Positions 1-5,658 of a stretch of DNA of 10,143 bases are shown piece after piece. The stretch lies in the NCBI GenBank assembly GCA_944392525.1, contig CALXXB010000046.1, forward strand, positions 1 to 10,143. Reading direction: 5' to 3'. Each line of letters opens with the position of its first letter. The first letter of the stretch is position 1. Under the pieces are notes generated by a model. That model did not search any database. It had not been told where the DNA came from and saw nothing but the letters and a program-made list of their open reading frames with translations. Made by a program: the position numbers and the translations under genes. The DNA comes from an uncultured Clostridia bacterium (lineage in GTDB: Bacteria > Bacillota_A > Clostridia > TANB77 > CAG-508).

Positions 1-10
1 CCCGCAACCA
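1..10 (+). tRNA. 3' end of initiator tRNA-fMet (partial)
   Basis: The window begins with the ten bases CCCGCAACCA. They match the 3' end of bacterial initiator tRNA: the acceptor strand, then A at position 72 (the C1-A72 mismatch typical of tRNA-fMet), discriminator A73 and an encoded CCA. A strong hairpin and T-run follow within 10 bases, as expected downstream of a tRNA gene. The rest of the tRNA lies outside the window, so the anticodon cannot be seen. The identification rests on ten bases plus context. Confidence 0.7.
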
Positions 11-18
11 AATTGTTG

Positions 19-65
19 ATACTGTAAAGTTTTATTAATTTATTACTTTACAGTATTTTTATTTT
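19..65 (+). terminator. Rho-independent terminator after the tRNA
   Basis: A perfect 12-bp inverted repeat (ATACTGTAAAGT at 19-30 and ACTTTACAGTAT at 45-56) encloses a 14-nt loop and is followed by TTTTTATTTT. It sits just after the tRNA 3' end and before the next plus-strand promoter, so it most likely ends the tRNA transcript. Confidence 0.8.
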
Positions 66-161
66 CCGACTTTTTCCCGACTTGGTTTCTCCTTTTAAAT
101 ATTTTCATAAATAATTTTTATACTTTCGCAAAATTCGACACTTTTTTCACTTTTCTTCTTG

Positions 162-167
162 TATAAT
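162..167 (+). promoter_or_regulatory. Probable -10 box for the small protein gene
   Basis: A consensus TATAAT lies 33 bases upstream of the preferred TTG start at 201. No convincing -35 box sits at 16-18 bp; TCGACA at 135-140 is 21 bp away, which is too far for normal spacing. The box lies inside the upstream extension of the reading frame, which argues that translation does not start at 159. Confidence 0.45.
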
Positions 168-200
168 AATCGAATACAGAAGAGAAAAAGAGGTGATATT

Positions 201-359
201 TTGAAGAAAACAAGTTCTACTGTAAGAAAATGTGGCACTGTCACTGTTTCTGTTTATAAAGACACTTCCACTAACCGCCCTATATTTAAAATAAACTCAG
301 ACAATGATGAAGTTTTACCAGTTTCTTATGTGATTGAAGATACTTTATATCTTTATTAA
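201..359 (+). CDS. Small hypothetical protein, 52 aa
   Basis: The protein is 52 residues, starting MKKTSSTVRKCGTV and ending EDTLYLY. I do not recognise a family. The frame is open from a TTG at 159, but I chose the TTG at 201 because AGAGGTGAT lies just upstream of it (189-197) and a TATAAT box at 162-167 would overlap the longer form. The protein has a basic N-terminus with one cysteine (Cys11), then alternating polar and hydrophobic residues that could form a few beta strands. There is no signal peptide or membrane segment. It has its own likely promoter and terminator, so it is probably a real monocistronic gene and not noise. Its neighbours are a tRNA and a convergent Fic gene, which give no functional hint. 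Confidence 0.6.
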   Translation: MKKTSSTVRKCGTVTVSVYKDTSTNRPIFKINSDNDEVLPVSYVIEDTLYLY

Positions 360-365
360 AATTTA

Positions 366-389
366 GGCTGACTTTTGTTGGTCTTTTTT
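366..389 (+). terminator. Terminator of the small protein gene
   Basis: GGCTGAC (366-372) pairs with GTTGGTC (377-383) around a TTTT loop, giving 7 bp of which three are G-U, followed by six T. It begins 7 bases after the stop codon. It works only on the plus strand, because the wobble pairs become mismatches on the other strand. Its T-run overlaps the stop codon of the convergent Fic gene. Confidence 0.6.
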
Positions 390-1077
390 AACGTTCTATA
401 ATATCATTTAAAGAATCTATTTTTTTATTTATTCCGTTTTGTATCGCTTGCCTTATCAATCTTTCAAAATGCTCTGGTTCTGGATAATCTTTTTCATCTA
501 AAGCTGCTAATACCAATTTGTCTCTTAAACTATATCTTTGTATTTCGCCAGTTTCTTCATCTTGCACTCTTCCTAAATGATCTAATAATGAACTCATATC
601 CATTTCAAAGCCATTTTGTTTAGCAAAAATGCTAGAAAATGTTAAAGTAGCTCTAGTATTTCCATCTCTAAAAGGATGTATCCTCCATATTCTTGCAATA
701 AATCTAGAAAAGTTTTTAGTTATTTCATCAATTCCTTTTCCTTCCCAATTAAACTCATTCATTTCTTTCATAGTTTCTTCTAATCTTTGCTCTATCTCTT
801 CCGGTCTTGAGTATTCTAAGCTTAATCCTGGAATAACAACTTCCGTCTTATATAAAGGTACGGTCCTATATTCCCCTGCCCAATCAAATATCTCACCAAA
901 AATATGCTTATGAACTCTTCTTAATAATTCCGGATTACATTCTTGATGTATTTCTTTGTCCGCATTTATTAACTTTACATATCCAATATCTGTTTCTGCT
1001 TGCTGTAATTCTTTATAGTCAGTAATTCCTAATAAATTTTTTAAAGTACCATCTTCTAAAACATAAGGATCCTTCAT
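388..1077 (-). CDS. fic: Fic-domain protein (toxin of a Fic/VbhA-type module)
   Basis: Fic-family enzymes transfer a nucleotide moiety, usually AMP from ATP, to a hydroxyl group on a target protein. This 229-residue protein carries the active-site loop at residues 134-142, HPFRDGNTR, with catalytic His134, Asp138 for Mg2+ and the anion-binding Gly139-Asn140. A beta-hairpin flap that would dock the target is likely at about 74-84 (YKTEVVIPG). The stretch RRVHKHIFGEIFDWAGEYR (53-71) is typical of Fic cores. The usual motif continues GNGRxxR; here Gly is Thr141 and the second Arg is Leu145. The start is ATG with AGAGGT four bases upstream, inside the antitoxin's end, and the gap to the antitoxin is 2 nt. 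It is the last gene of the SUF operon. The family call is secure, but AMP transfer is inferred and the changed motif could alter the chemistry, as in the Fic relative Doc, which is a kinase. Confidence 0.93.
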   Translation of the reverse strand: MKDPYVLEDGTLKNLLGITDYKELQQAETDIGYVKLINADKEIHQECNPELLRRVHKHIFGEIFDWAGEYRTVPLYKTEVVIPGLSLEYSRPEEIEQRLEETMKEMNEFNWEGKGIDEITKNFSRFIARIWRIHPFRDGNTRATLTFSSIFAKQNGFEMDMSSLLDHLGRVQDEETGEIQRYSLRDKLVLAALDEKDYPEPEHFERLIRQAIQNGINKKIDSLNDIIER

Positions 1078-1079
1078 TT

Positions 1080-1271
1080 TTACCTCTTTCTATATCTCTC
1101 TATTACCTTTTTTTGAACCTCTTCTAATTCCATGTTTCCATCTATATATTGTTTTACAAGTTCAATTACCTCTTTAGAAGGCATTTCATTACTGGCAATT
1201 GATATTCCAAAAGCATTTTTTGCAATTCTCTTTCTTTCTTCTTTACTTGTATCTTTTATTAAATAACTCAT
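1080..1271 (-). CDS. VbhA-like antitoxin of the Fic protein
   Basis: This 63-residue helical protein sits 2 nt upstream of the Fic gene, the order seen in class I Fic modules such as VbhA-VbhT. It resembles VbhA over NAF (19-21), PSKEVIELVKQYIDGNMELE (31-50) and a C-terminal VIERY. VbhA-type antitoxins insert an inhibitory helix with the motif [S/T]xxxE[G/N] into the Fic active site. In the ungapped alignment anchored on Asn19-Ala20 and Pro31, the expected Ser and Glu are Ile23 and Ser27, and the last position is Asn28. The local sequence SIASNE (24-29) has Glu one position out. The start is ATG at 1271 with the ribosome site GAGGT, which overlaps the stop codon of the SufB-like gene (TTG AGG TAA), so translation is probably coupled. 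The assignment rests on position, size and partial similarity. Confidence 0.78.
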   Translation of the reverse strand: MSYLIKDTSKEERKRIAKNAFGISIASNEMPSKEVIELVKQYIDGNMELEEVQKKVIERYRKR

Positions 1272-1274
1272 TTC

Positions 1275-2222
1275 TTACCTCAAAAATCCATTTATAATTT
1301 CTTGTTCTGCCTCTTCTTCAGAAAGTCCTAATGTCATTAATTTTGTTATTTGCTCCCCTGCAATTTTTCCTATTGCTGCTTCATGTATTAAATTTGCATC
1401 AACATTATTTGCTGTAACTTCTGGTGTTGCAGTAACAATAGCATTATCCTGAATTATAGCATCACATTCACTATGTGAGAAACATTTTGCATTTCCATAT
1501 ATTTTAGAAATGAAATATTGTTTTGAATTATCTGCCGCCACTGATCTTGATGTAACATGTGTACTAGAATCATCTCCATTTAATTCTACATCAAATATTG
1601 TTTTTGCAAACTGTTCACCATGTGTCATTATTTTTTCTGTTACTACAAAATTAGCACCTTCTTCAAGTACCCCTTTTGTTTCTCTTATTGTAGAGTCTAC
1701 TCCCTTTATTTGAACACTATCCATCTCTAAAGAACTTCCTTTCTTTAGATAAACTTCAGTCACTGGATTTAATATTCTTTTTCCTGTACCTTCTCCTTCT
1801 CCATAATGCTTCTCTACATACTTTACTTTTGCACCTTCCTCTAAGAAAAATCTATGAATTCCATCATGCCTTGAATCTTTGTGGTGGTCATTATGTATTC
1901 CACAACCAGCTACTATAAATACATTTGCATTTTTACCGATATAGAAATCATTATATACAACATCTTTTAATCCACTTTCAGTAATTATTACTGGTATATG
2001 AACTAATTCAAATTTAGTGTTTTCTTTAACATATATATTAATACCTGGTTTATCTGTTTTCGTTACTATATTTACATTTTCAGTTACTTTTCTTTCTATT
2101 CCTTGTCCATTTTTTCTAATGTTATAAGCTCCTTCTTTTATCTTATCAAGCTTTGTTATCTCTCCTAGAACTCCCTCATCAACATTATTTAATAATTCAT
2201 CATTTAATTTTGTATCTGACAT
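1275..2222 (-). CDS. sufB: SufB/SufD-family Fe-S cluster assembly scaffold (SmsB-like)
   Basis: With SufC this forms the scaffold complex on which Fe-S clusters are built in the cytoplasm. The beta-helix SufB/D core is clear, ending in IHEAAIGKIAGEQ, GLSEEEAEQ and NGFLR. At 315 residues it is much shorter than E. coli SufB (about 495), as in the two-gene SMS (SmsC-SmsB) system of anaerobes and archaea. The position of E. coli SufB Cys405 is Ala here, while the SufD-type His before EAAIGKI (His280) is kept. Its cysteines are Cys107, Cys247 and Cys253 (KCFSHSEC). I chose ATG 2222 over GTG 2234: the GTG lies within the ribosome site and would overlap sufC, whereas ATG 2222 follows the sufC stop by 1 nt with GGAAGG 11 bases upstream. 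No SufS, SufU or SufE is present in the window. Confidence 0.93.
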   Translation of the reverse strand: MSDTKLNDELLNNVDEGVLGEITKLDKIKEGAYNIRKNGQGIERKVTENVNIVTKTDKPGINIYVKENTKFELVHIPVIITESGLKDVVYNDFYIGKNANVFIVAGCGIHNDHHKDSRHDGIHRFFLEEGAKVKYVEKHYGEGEGTGKRILNPVTEVYLKKGSSLEMDSVQIKGVDSTIRETKGVLEEGANFVVTEKIMTHGEQFAKTIFDVELNGDDSSTHVTSRSVAADNSKQYFISKIYGNAKCFSHSECDAIIQDNAIVTATPEVTANNVDANLIHEAAIGKIAGEQITKLMTLGLSEEEAEQEIINGFLR

Positions 2223-2223
2223 T

Positions 2224-2943
2224 TTACTTTTCACCTTCCTTCTTTATCTTGCAACACTTAACAGTAGGTTTTATGGTCTTTTCTAGTATTTCTTTACTAC
2301 TTCCTATTTCTTCTATTTTTCCTCTCTTCATTAATATTACTTCATCTGCAATATTTAAAATTCTCTCTTGATGTGAAATTATTAATGTAGTTCCTTGTAC
2401 TAATTCTCTCATATTTTCAAAAACTTCGATTAAGTTATTAAAACTCCATAAATCAATTCCCGCTTCTGGTTCATCAAATATAGTAAGTTTTGAATTTCTT
2501 AATACTACAGTTGCAATCTCTATTCTTTTTAATTCTCCACCAGATAAAGAACCATTTACTTCTCTATCTACATATTCTTTGGCACAAAGTCCTACTTGTG
2601 ATAATACTTCACAAGCTTCTTTTTTAGTTATATATCTCTTAGAAGCTATTTTTAATAAATCATAAACTGTAATCCCCTTAAATTTTACTGGTTGTTGAAA
2701 TGCAAAACTAATTCCCATTTTTGCTCTTTCATTTATTTCTAAGTTAGTTATATCTTTTCCATCAAATATAATCTTTCCTGAATCTGGCTTTTCTATTCCC
2801 ATTATCATTTTAACTAGAGTCGATTTTCCTGAACCATTTGGTCCTGTTATTGCTATAAATTTATCTGTTCCTATTTTTAGATTTATATTATTTAGTATTT
2901 TCTTATTATCTCTTGTAAAACATACATCCTTTAATTCTAACAT
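2224..2943 (-). CDS. sufC: Fe-S cluster assembly ATPase SufC
   Basis: SufC is the soluble ABC-type ATPase that drives conformational change in the SufB/D scaffold during cluster assembly. The 239 residues contain Walker A GPNGSGKST (34-42), a Q-loop at FQQP (82-85), the signature LSGGELKR (133-140), Walker B LTIFDEPEAGID (153-164) and the H-loop His191. The FDEPEAGID and KRIEIA stretches fit SufC better than importer ATPases, and no permease gene is adjacent. The ribosome site AGGAGG is at 2950-2955, 6 bases before the ATG. It follows the regulator gene by 14 nt and precedes the scaffold gene by 1 nt. The C-terminal tail has a CysCys pair (230-231) of unknown meaning. Confidence 0.95.
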   Translation of the reverse strand: MLELKDVCFTRDNKKILNNINLKIGTDKFIAITGPNGSGKSTLVKMIMGIEKPDSGKIIFDGKDITNLEINERAKMGISFAFQQPVKFKGITVYDLLKIASKRYITKKEACEVLSQVGLCAKEYVDREVNGSLSGGELKRIEIATVVLRNSKLTIFDEPEAGIDLWSFNNLIEVFENMRELVQGTTLIISHQERILNIADEVILMKRGKIEEIGSSKEILEKTIKPTVKCCKIKKEGEK

Positions 2944-2957
2944 ATATATCCTCCTTT

Positions 2958-3431
2958 TTAGTCGTTTTTGTTTTTCTTTAATCTATTTTTTGCAGTTACT
3001 TTTACACATTTTCTACACTTTTCGCTATTAGCGTCATAACCACAATCTAAATCTCCTAAATTTAAAACTTCTGTAATATATTTATCAAGCTTTAAAGCTG
3101 TATTCTCAGATACTACATGCTTCATTGCTTTTGCTTCCTCCATTGCTTGTTTTTTATCTATCTCTAAGACCTCTACCAAAAACATTTCTAATATATCTTG
3201 TCTTTTTATTATTCCTACTGCTAAGTTTTCTCCTTCTTCTGTCAACGATATATTACCATATGCTTCATAATTGGCTAGTCCCATTTCTTTTAGTGTATTA
3301 ATTCCTTTATTTACACTCGGTTTAGTTATTTTTAATTTATTTGCAATATCAGTTACTCTTACTTTTTTATTGTTTTTTTCTAAAAGATAAATTGTTTTTA
3401 AATATTCTTCTTGGGAACCAGTTAGTTTCAT
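2958..3431 (-). CDS. DtxR/MntR-like regulator with C-terminal cysteine cluster
   Basis: This 157-residue protein has a DtxR/MntR-type winged helix at about 5-72 (GSQEEYLKTIYLLE, then RVTDIANKLKITKPSVNKGI as the helix-turn-helix, then a wing ending SLTEEGENLA) and a helical dimerisation domain at 74-122. Against DtxR, the metal ligands Met10, His79, His98, Cys102 and Glu105 appear as Glu9, Gln78, Met97, Lys101 and Lys104; only Glu82 and His105 remain. In exchange the tail holds Cys130, Cys139 and Cys142 (CGYDANSEKCRKC). As first gene of the Fe-S operon it is probably the operon's own repressor or activator, sensing Fe-S cluster, iron or thiol state through these cysteines; that part is inference. 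The start is ATG with AGGAGG 5 bases upstream. It could also be called a MarR-type regulator, but the DtxR-type second domain argues against that. Confidence 0.85.
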   Translation of the reverse strand: MKLTGSQEEYLKTIYLLEKNNKKVRVTDIANKLKITKPSVNKGINTLKEMGLANYEAYGNISLTEEGENLAVGIIKRQDILEMFLVEVLEIDKKQAMEEAKAMKHVVSENTALKLDKYITEVLNLGDLDCGYDANSEKCRKCVKVTAKNRLKKNKND

Positions 3432-3446
3432 AGCTTCCTCCTTTTT

Positions 3447-3462
3447 GTTAGCTCACGCTAAC
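3447..3462. promoter_or_regulatory. Palindromic operator at the suf operon start
   Basis: GTTAGC-TCAC-GCTAAC is a perfect 6-bp inverted repeat. It abuts the -10 box (3463-3468) and covers the predicted transcription start, the classic position for a repressor site. Its arms resemble the half-sites of DtxR-type boxes (TTAGGTTAGCCTAACCTAA). A related element (GTTAGTGTTGAC on the minus strand, 3487-3498) covers the -35 box. The adjacent DtxR-like gene product is the obvious candidate binder. Confidence 0.6.
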
Positions 3463-3491
3463 ATTTTACTATGGATGGTTAATTTTGTCAA
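3463..3491 (-). promoter_or_regulatory. Sigma-A-type promoter of the regulator-suf-fic operon
   Basis: On the minus strand TTGACA (3486-3491) and TAAAAT (3463-3468) are separated by exactly 17 bp, with predicted start near 3456. Upstream (about 3500-3540) the DNA is almost pure A/T, which could act as an UP element. It is the only strong promoter found upstream of the five co-directional genes. Confidence 0.75.
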
Positions 3492-3533
3492 CACTAACTG
3501 TTATTTTATTTATAAATTTTTAAATATTTTTAA

Positions 3534-3556
3534 AAATAAGCAAGAAACACTTATCT
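3534..3556 (-). terminator. Weak terminator after comEA
   Basis: On the minus strand AGATAAG and CTTATTT form a 7-bp stem with one G-U pair around a 9-nt loop, followed by a short T/A-rich run. It starts 8 bases past the comEA stop. The stem is short and AT-rich, so some read-through into the suf operon is possible. Confidence 0.4.
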
Positions 3557-3564
3557 TTACCATC

Positions 3565-4215
3565 TCAAACTTCAATTAAATCTTTTATTTGTTCAAACTT
3601 GCTATCACCTATCCCACTTACCTCTTTTATTTCTTCTATCGTTTTGAATTTTCCATTTTCTTCTCTATAATTTATTATTTTATTTGCTGTTGATTCGCCT
3701 ATTCCTGGTAAAGTGTCTAATTCTTCTCTAGTTGCTGTATTTATATTTACTTTACCACTTATCTTATTTCCTACATTATTATTGTTTTGAATAGTATCGT
3801 TACTACCAATAATATAGCTAGCATTTTCTTCTTTCTGATTCGCTTCTTCTTTAGTTGGTATATATATCTTCATTCCATCTTTTAAAAGAGATGCTAAATT
3901 AACATCTTTCATATAAGCATCATCAGTTAATCCTCCCGCAGCTTCTATTGCATCTGCCACCCTACTATTATATTCTAATTCTACAATTCCCTCATTTCTT
4001 ACTGCACCTGATACATGTACTACTATTTTTGTATTTTCTTCTGAAATTTCATTGGTTTCTTTTTCTATTTTATTTTCTTCAACCTCTAAGCCTTGTTCTT
4101 CAATATTAAATTCATCATTTGTTTTCATTATATACGCATAATAACCAATTCCTAAAGTTATAATAGAAATTATTATAATTAATAATATTTTTGGTTTTTT
4201 ATTAATATATTTCAT
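3565..4215 (-). CDS. comEA: ComEA-type membrane-anchored DNA-binding protein
   Basis: ComEA binds double-stranded DNA outside the membrane during natural transformation. This 216-residue protein has a short cytoplasmic N-terminus, one membrane helix (about 9-29), an acidic linker (34-60), an SLBB domain (about 63-120, VVHVSGAVRNEG to IYIP), an Asn-rich linker (128-152) and a C-terminal helix-hairpin-helix pair (153-214) with hairpins LPGIGESTA (169-177) and VSGIGDSKF (199-207). The order and length fit Firmicute ComEA. The start is ATG with GGGTGA seven bases upstream. ComEB and ComEC, often adjacent, are not here: the gene stands alone, divergent from the carboxypeptidase gene. Competence is therefore not shown; solitary HhH/SLBB proteins may have other DNA-related envelope roles. 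Confidence 0.9.
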   Translation of the reverse strand: MKYINKKPKILLIIIISIITLGIGYYAYIMKTNDEFNIEEQGLEVEENKIEKETNEISEENTKIVVHVSGAVRNEGIVELEYNSRVADAIEAAGGLTDDAYMKDVNLASLLKDGMKIYIPTKEEANQKEENASYIIGSNDTIQNNNNVGNKISGKVNINTATREELDTLPGIGESTANKIINYREENGKFKTIEEIKEVSGIGDSKFEQIKDLIEV

Positions 4216-4287
4216 AATATCACCCTTTTCTTAAATAATCTTTATACTTTTAATACGTTATTTTGTAGTACTTTCGTCTATTTTCTA

Positions 4288-4316
4288 TTGAAAATTTTGT
4301 CGAAATATTGTATATT
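4288..4316 (+). promoter_or_regulatory. Promoter of the carboxypeptidase gene
   Basis: TTGAAA (4288-4293) and TATATT (4311-4316) are separated by 17 bp, and the start codon is 33 bases downstream of the -10 box. This is a good sigma-A-like match. The ribosome site AAGGAG (4335-4340) lies 8 bases before the ATG. Confidence 0.65.
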
Positions 4317-4348
4317 ATTAAATTGTAGGGGAATAAGGAGAGCATAAA

Positions 4349-5572
4349 ATGAACATAAAAAAATTTTTTACAGCTTTAATTTTTATATTTTTGATAATCT
4401 TTTCAAATACATATGTGAATATAAGTAATGCTGCAGAAGCTCCTTCTATTGATACAGGTAGCGTATACTTGATGGACAGTAGAACGACAAAACCGCTTTA
4501 TACAAAAAATGAAAACACTAAAATGTATCCTGCAAGCACCACCAAAATTATGACTGCAATACTTACATTAGAAAACTGCGATTTAGATGAGGTAGCAACA
4601 GCAAGTTATAGCGCTCTATCAAACATACCAGAAGGTTATACTACAGCTGATATCCAAATAGGTGAACAATTAACTATTGAACAATTATTAGAGCTTTTAC
4701 TTGTACACTCAGCAAATGATGCTGCAAATGTTCTAGCAGAGTATGTTGGTGGTTCTATAGATAGTTTTGTAAGTATGATGAATACGAAATTAAATGACTT
4801 AGGCCTAACAGACACTCATTTTACTAATGCTTATGGATTACATGATGATAACCATTACACTACCGCACATGATTTAGCCTTTCTTATGAAGTATTGCTTA
4901 CAAAATGAAACTTTTAGAAAAATAAGTGGGCAAGCTTCTTGTGCAATACCTGCAACTAACATGTGGGGTCCAAGGAAATATGATTCTACAAATCAACTTT
5001 TAATTGCAGGTGATGAGTACTATTACCAATATGTATTTTCAGGTAAAACAGGCTTTACATCTCAAGCAAAGCATTGTTTAGTAACAGCTGCTTATAATAA
5101 TGATTTAGAATTAATTTGTGTTGTTCTTGGTAATGATGATAGATTTAATGTTACACGTTCGCTTTACGAATATGCTTTTTCTAATTATGAATTAAAAAAT
5201 GTTATTAATGAAAATGATGTCGTAACTAATATAACTGTTAACGGAGCCTCAAATAATACAAAAAGTCTAGATTTATTAATTTCTGAAACAATACCTGCAT
5301 TAGTAGAAACAAATACTGATACAGAATTGACACCTATAATAGATTTAAATGATAATATCTCTGCTCCAATATCACAAGGTGATGTTTTAGGCAAAGTTAC
5401 TTATTCAATAAATGGAGTAAATTACACAACTAATTTAATTGCATCCCATGATGTTGAAAAATCCAATATTACATCATATCTTGTTTTTGGGCTTGTGGCT
5501 ATAATTTTTATCTTCATAATTTTGGGAATATTAAATCATAGAAAAAAAGTTAATATAGAAAATCAAATATAA
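4349..5572 (+). CDS. D-alanyl-D-alanine carboxypeptidase, DacA/DacF type (peptidase S11)
   Basis: This low-molecular-weight penicillin-binding protein removes the terminal D-Ala from peptidoglycan pentapeptides outside the membrane, limiting cross-linking. All three catalytic motifs are present: S63-T-T-K66 with the nucleophile Ser63 (YPASTTKIMTA), S121-A-N123 and K233-T-G235. A signal peptide spans residues 1-29 (cleavage near NAAEA). The transpeptidase-like domain runs to about 275 and a beta-rich C-terminal domain to about 370. A transmembrane helix (about 376-394) with a basic tail anchors the protein, where E. coli PBP5 uses an amphipathic helix. The 407-residue length is normal for the family. 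It is monocistronic, with its own promoter and a hairpin terminator, and is convergent with the LCP gene, another wall enzyme. Confidence 0.95.
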   Translation: MNIKKFFTALIFIFLIIFSNTYVNISNAAEAPSIDTGSVYLMDSRTTKPLYTKNENTKMYPASTTKIMTAILTLENCDLDEVATASYSALSNIPEGYTTADIQIGEQLTIEQLLELLLVHSANDAANVLAEYVGGSIDSFVSMMNTKLNDLGLTDTHFTNAYGLHDDNHYTTAHDLAFLMKYCLQNETFRKISGQASCAIPATNMWGPRKYDSTNQLLIAGDEYYYQYVFSGKTGFTSQAKHCLVTAAYNNDLELICVVLGNDDRFNVTRSLYEYAFSNYELKNVINENDVVTNITVNGASNNTKSLDLLISETIPALVETNTDTELTPIIDLNDNISAPISQGDVLGKVTYSINGVNYTTNLIASHDVEKSNITSYLVFGLVAIIFIFIILGILNHRKKVNIENQI

Positions 5573-5611
5573 ATTAAAAATAACAAAAAATGAATATAAA
5601 ATAACTTTTTT

Positions 5612-5652
5612 ATAAAGATAAGTTATCTAAATAATAGATAACTTATCTTTAT
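5612..5652. terminator. Bidirectional terminator between convergent genes
   Basis: An 18-bp perfect inverted repeat (5612-5629 and 5635-5652) with a 5-nt loop lies 39 bases after the carboxypeptidase stop and 6 bases from the LCP stop. T-runs on either side are only moderate. Each arm contains its own 13-bp near-palindrome, AGATAAGTTATCT at 5616-5628 and AGATAACTTATCT at 5636-5648, so alternative folds exist. Position and stem length favour termination for both genes. Confidence 0.7.
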
Positions 5653-5658
5653 TTAATA

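Noticed and set aside
66..83. Direct repeat CCGACTT at 66-72 and 77-83
   Set aside because: Two short copies only, in a T/C-rich stretch; no array, and no clear role as a binding or integration site.
159..200. TTG at 159 as the start of the small protein
   Set aside because: No ribosome site precedes it, and a TATAAT box lies inside the extension; TTG 201 has a good ribosome site.
629..913. Plus-strand open frame opposite the Fic gene
   Set aside because: It lies fully within a well-supported Fic gene and has no recognisable features.
2223..2234. GTG at 2234 as the start of the SufB-like gene
   Set aside because: It falls within the ribosome site and overlaps sufC; ATG 2222 is better placed.
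1510..2371. Plus-strand open frames opposite the SufB-like and SufC genes (1510-1713 and 2153-2371)
   Set aside because: They are antisense shadows; the opposite strand has intact motifs and ribosome sites.
5185..5394. Minus-strand open frame inside the carboxypeptidase gene
   Set aside because: It is antisense to the conserved C-terminal domain with no start signal.
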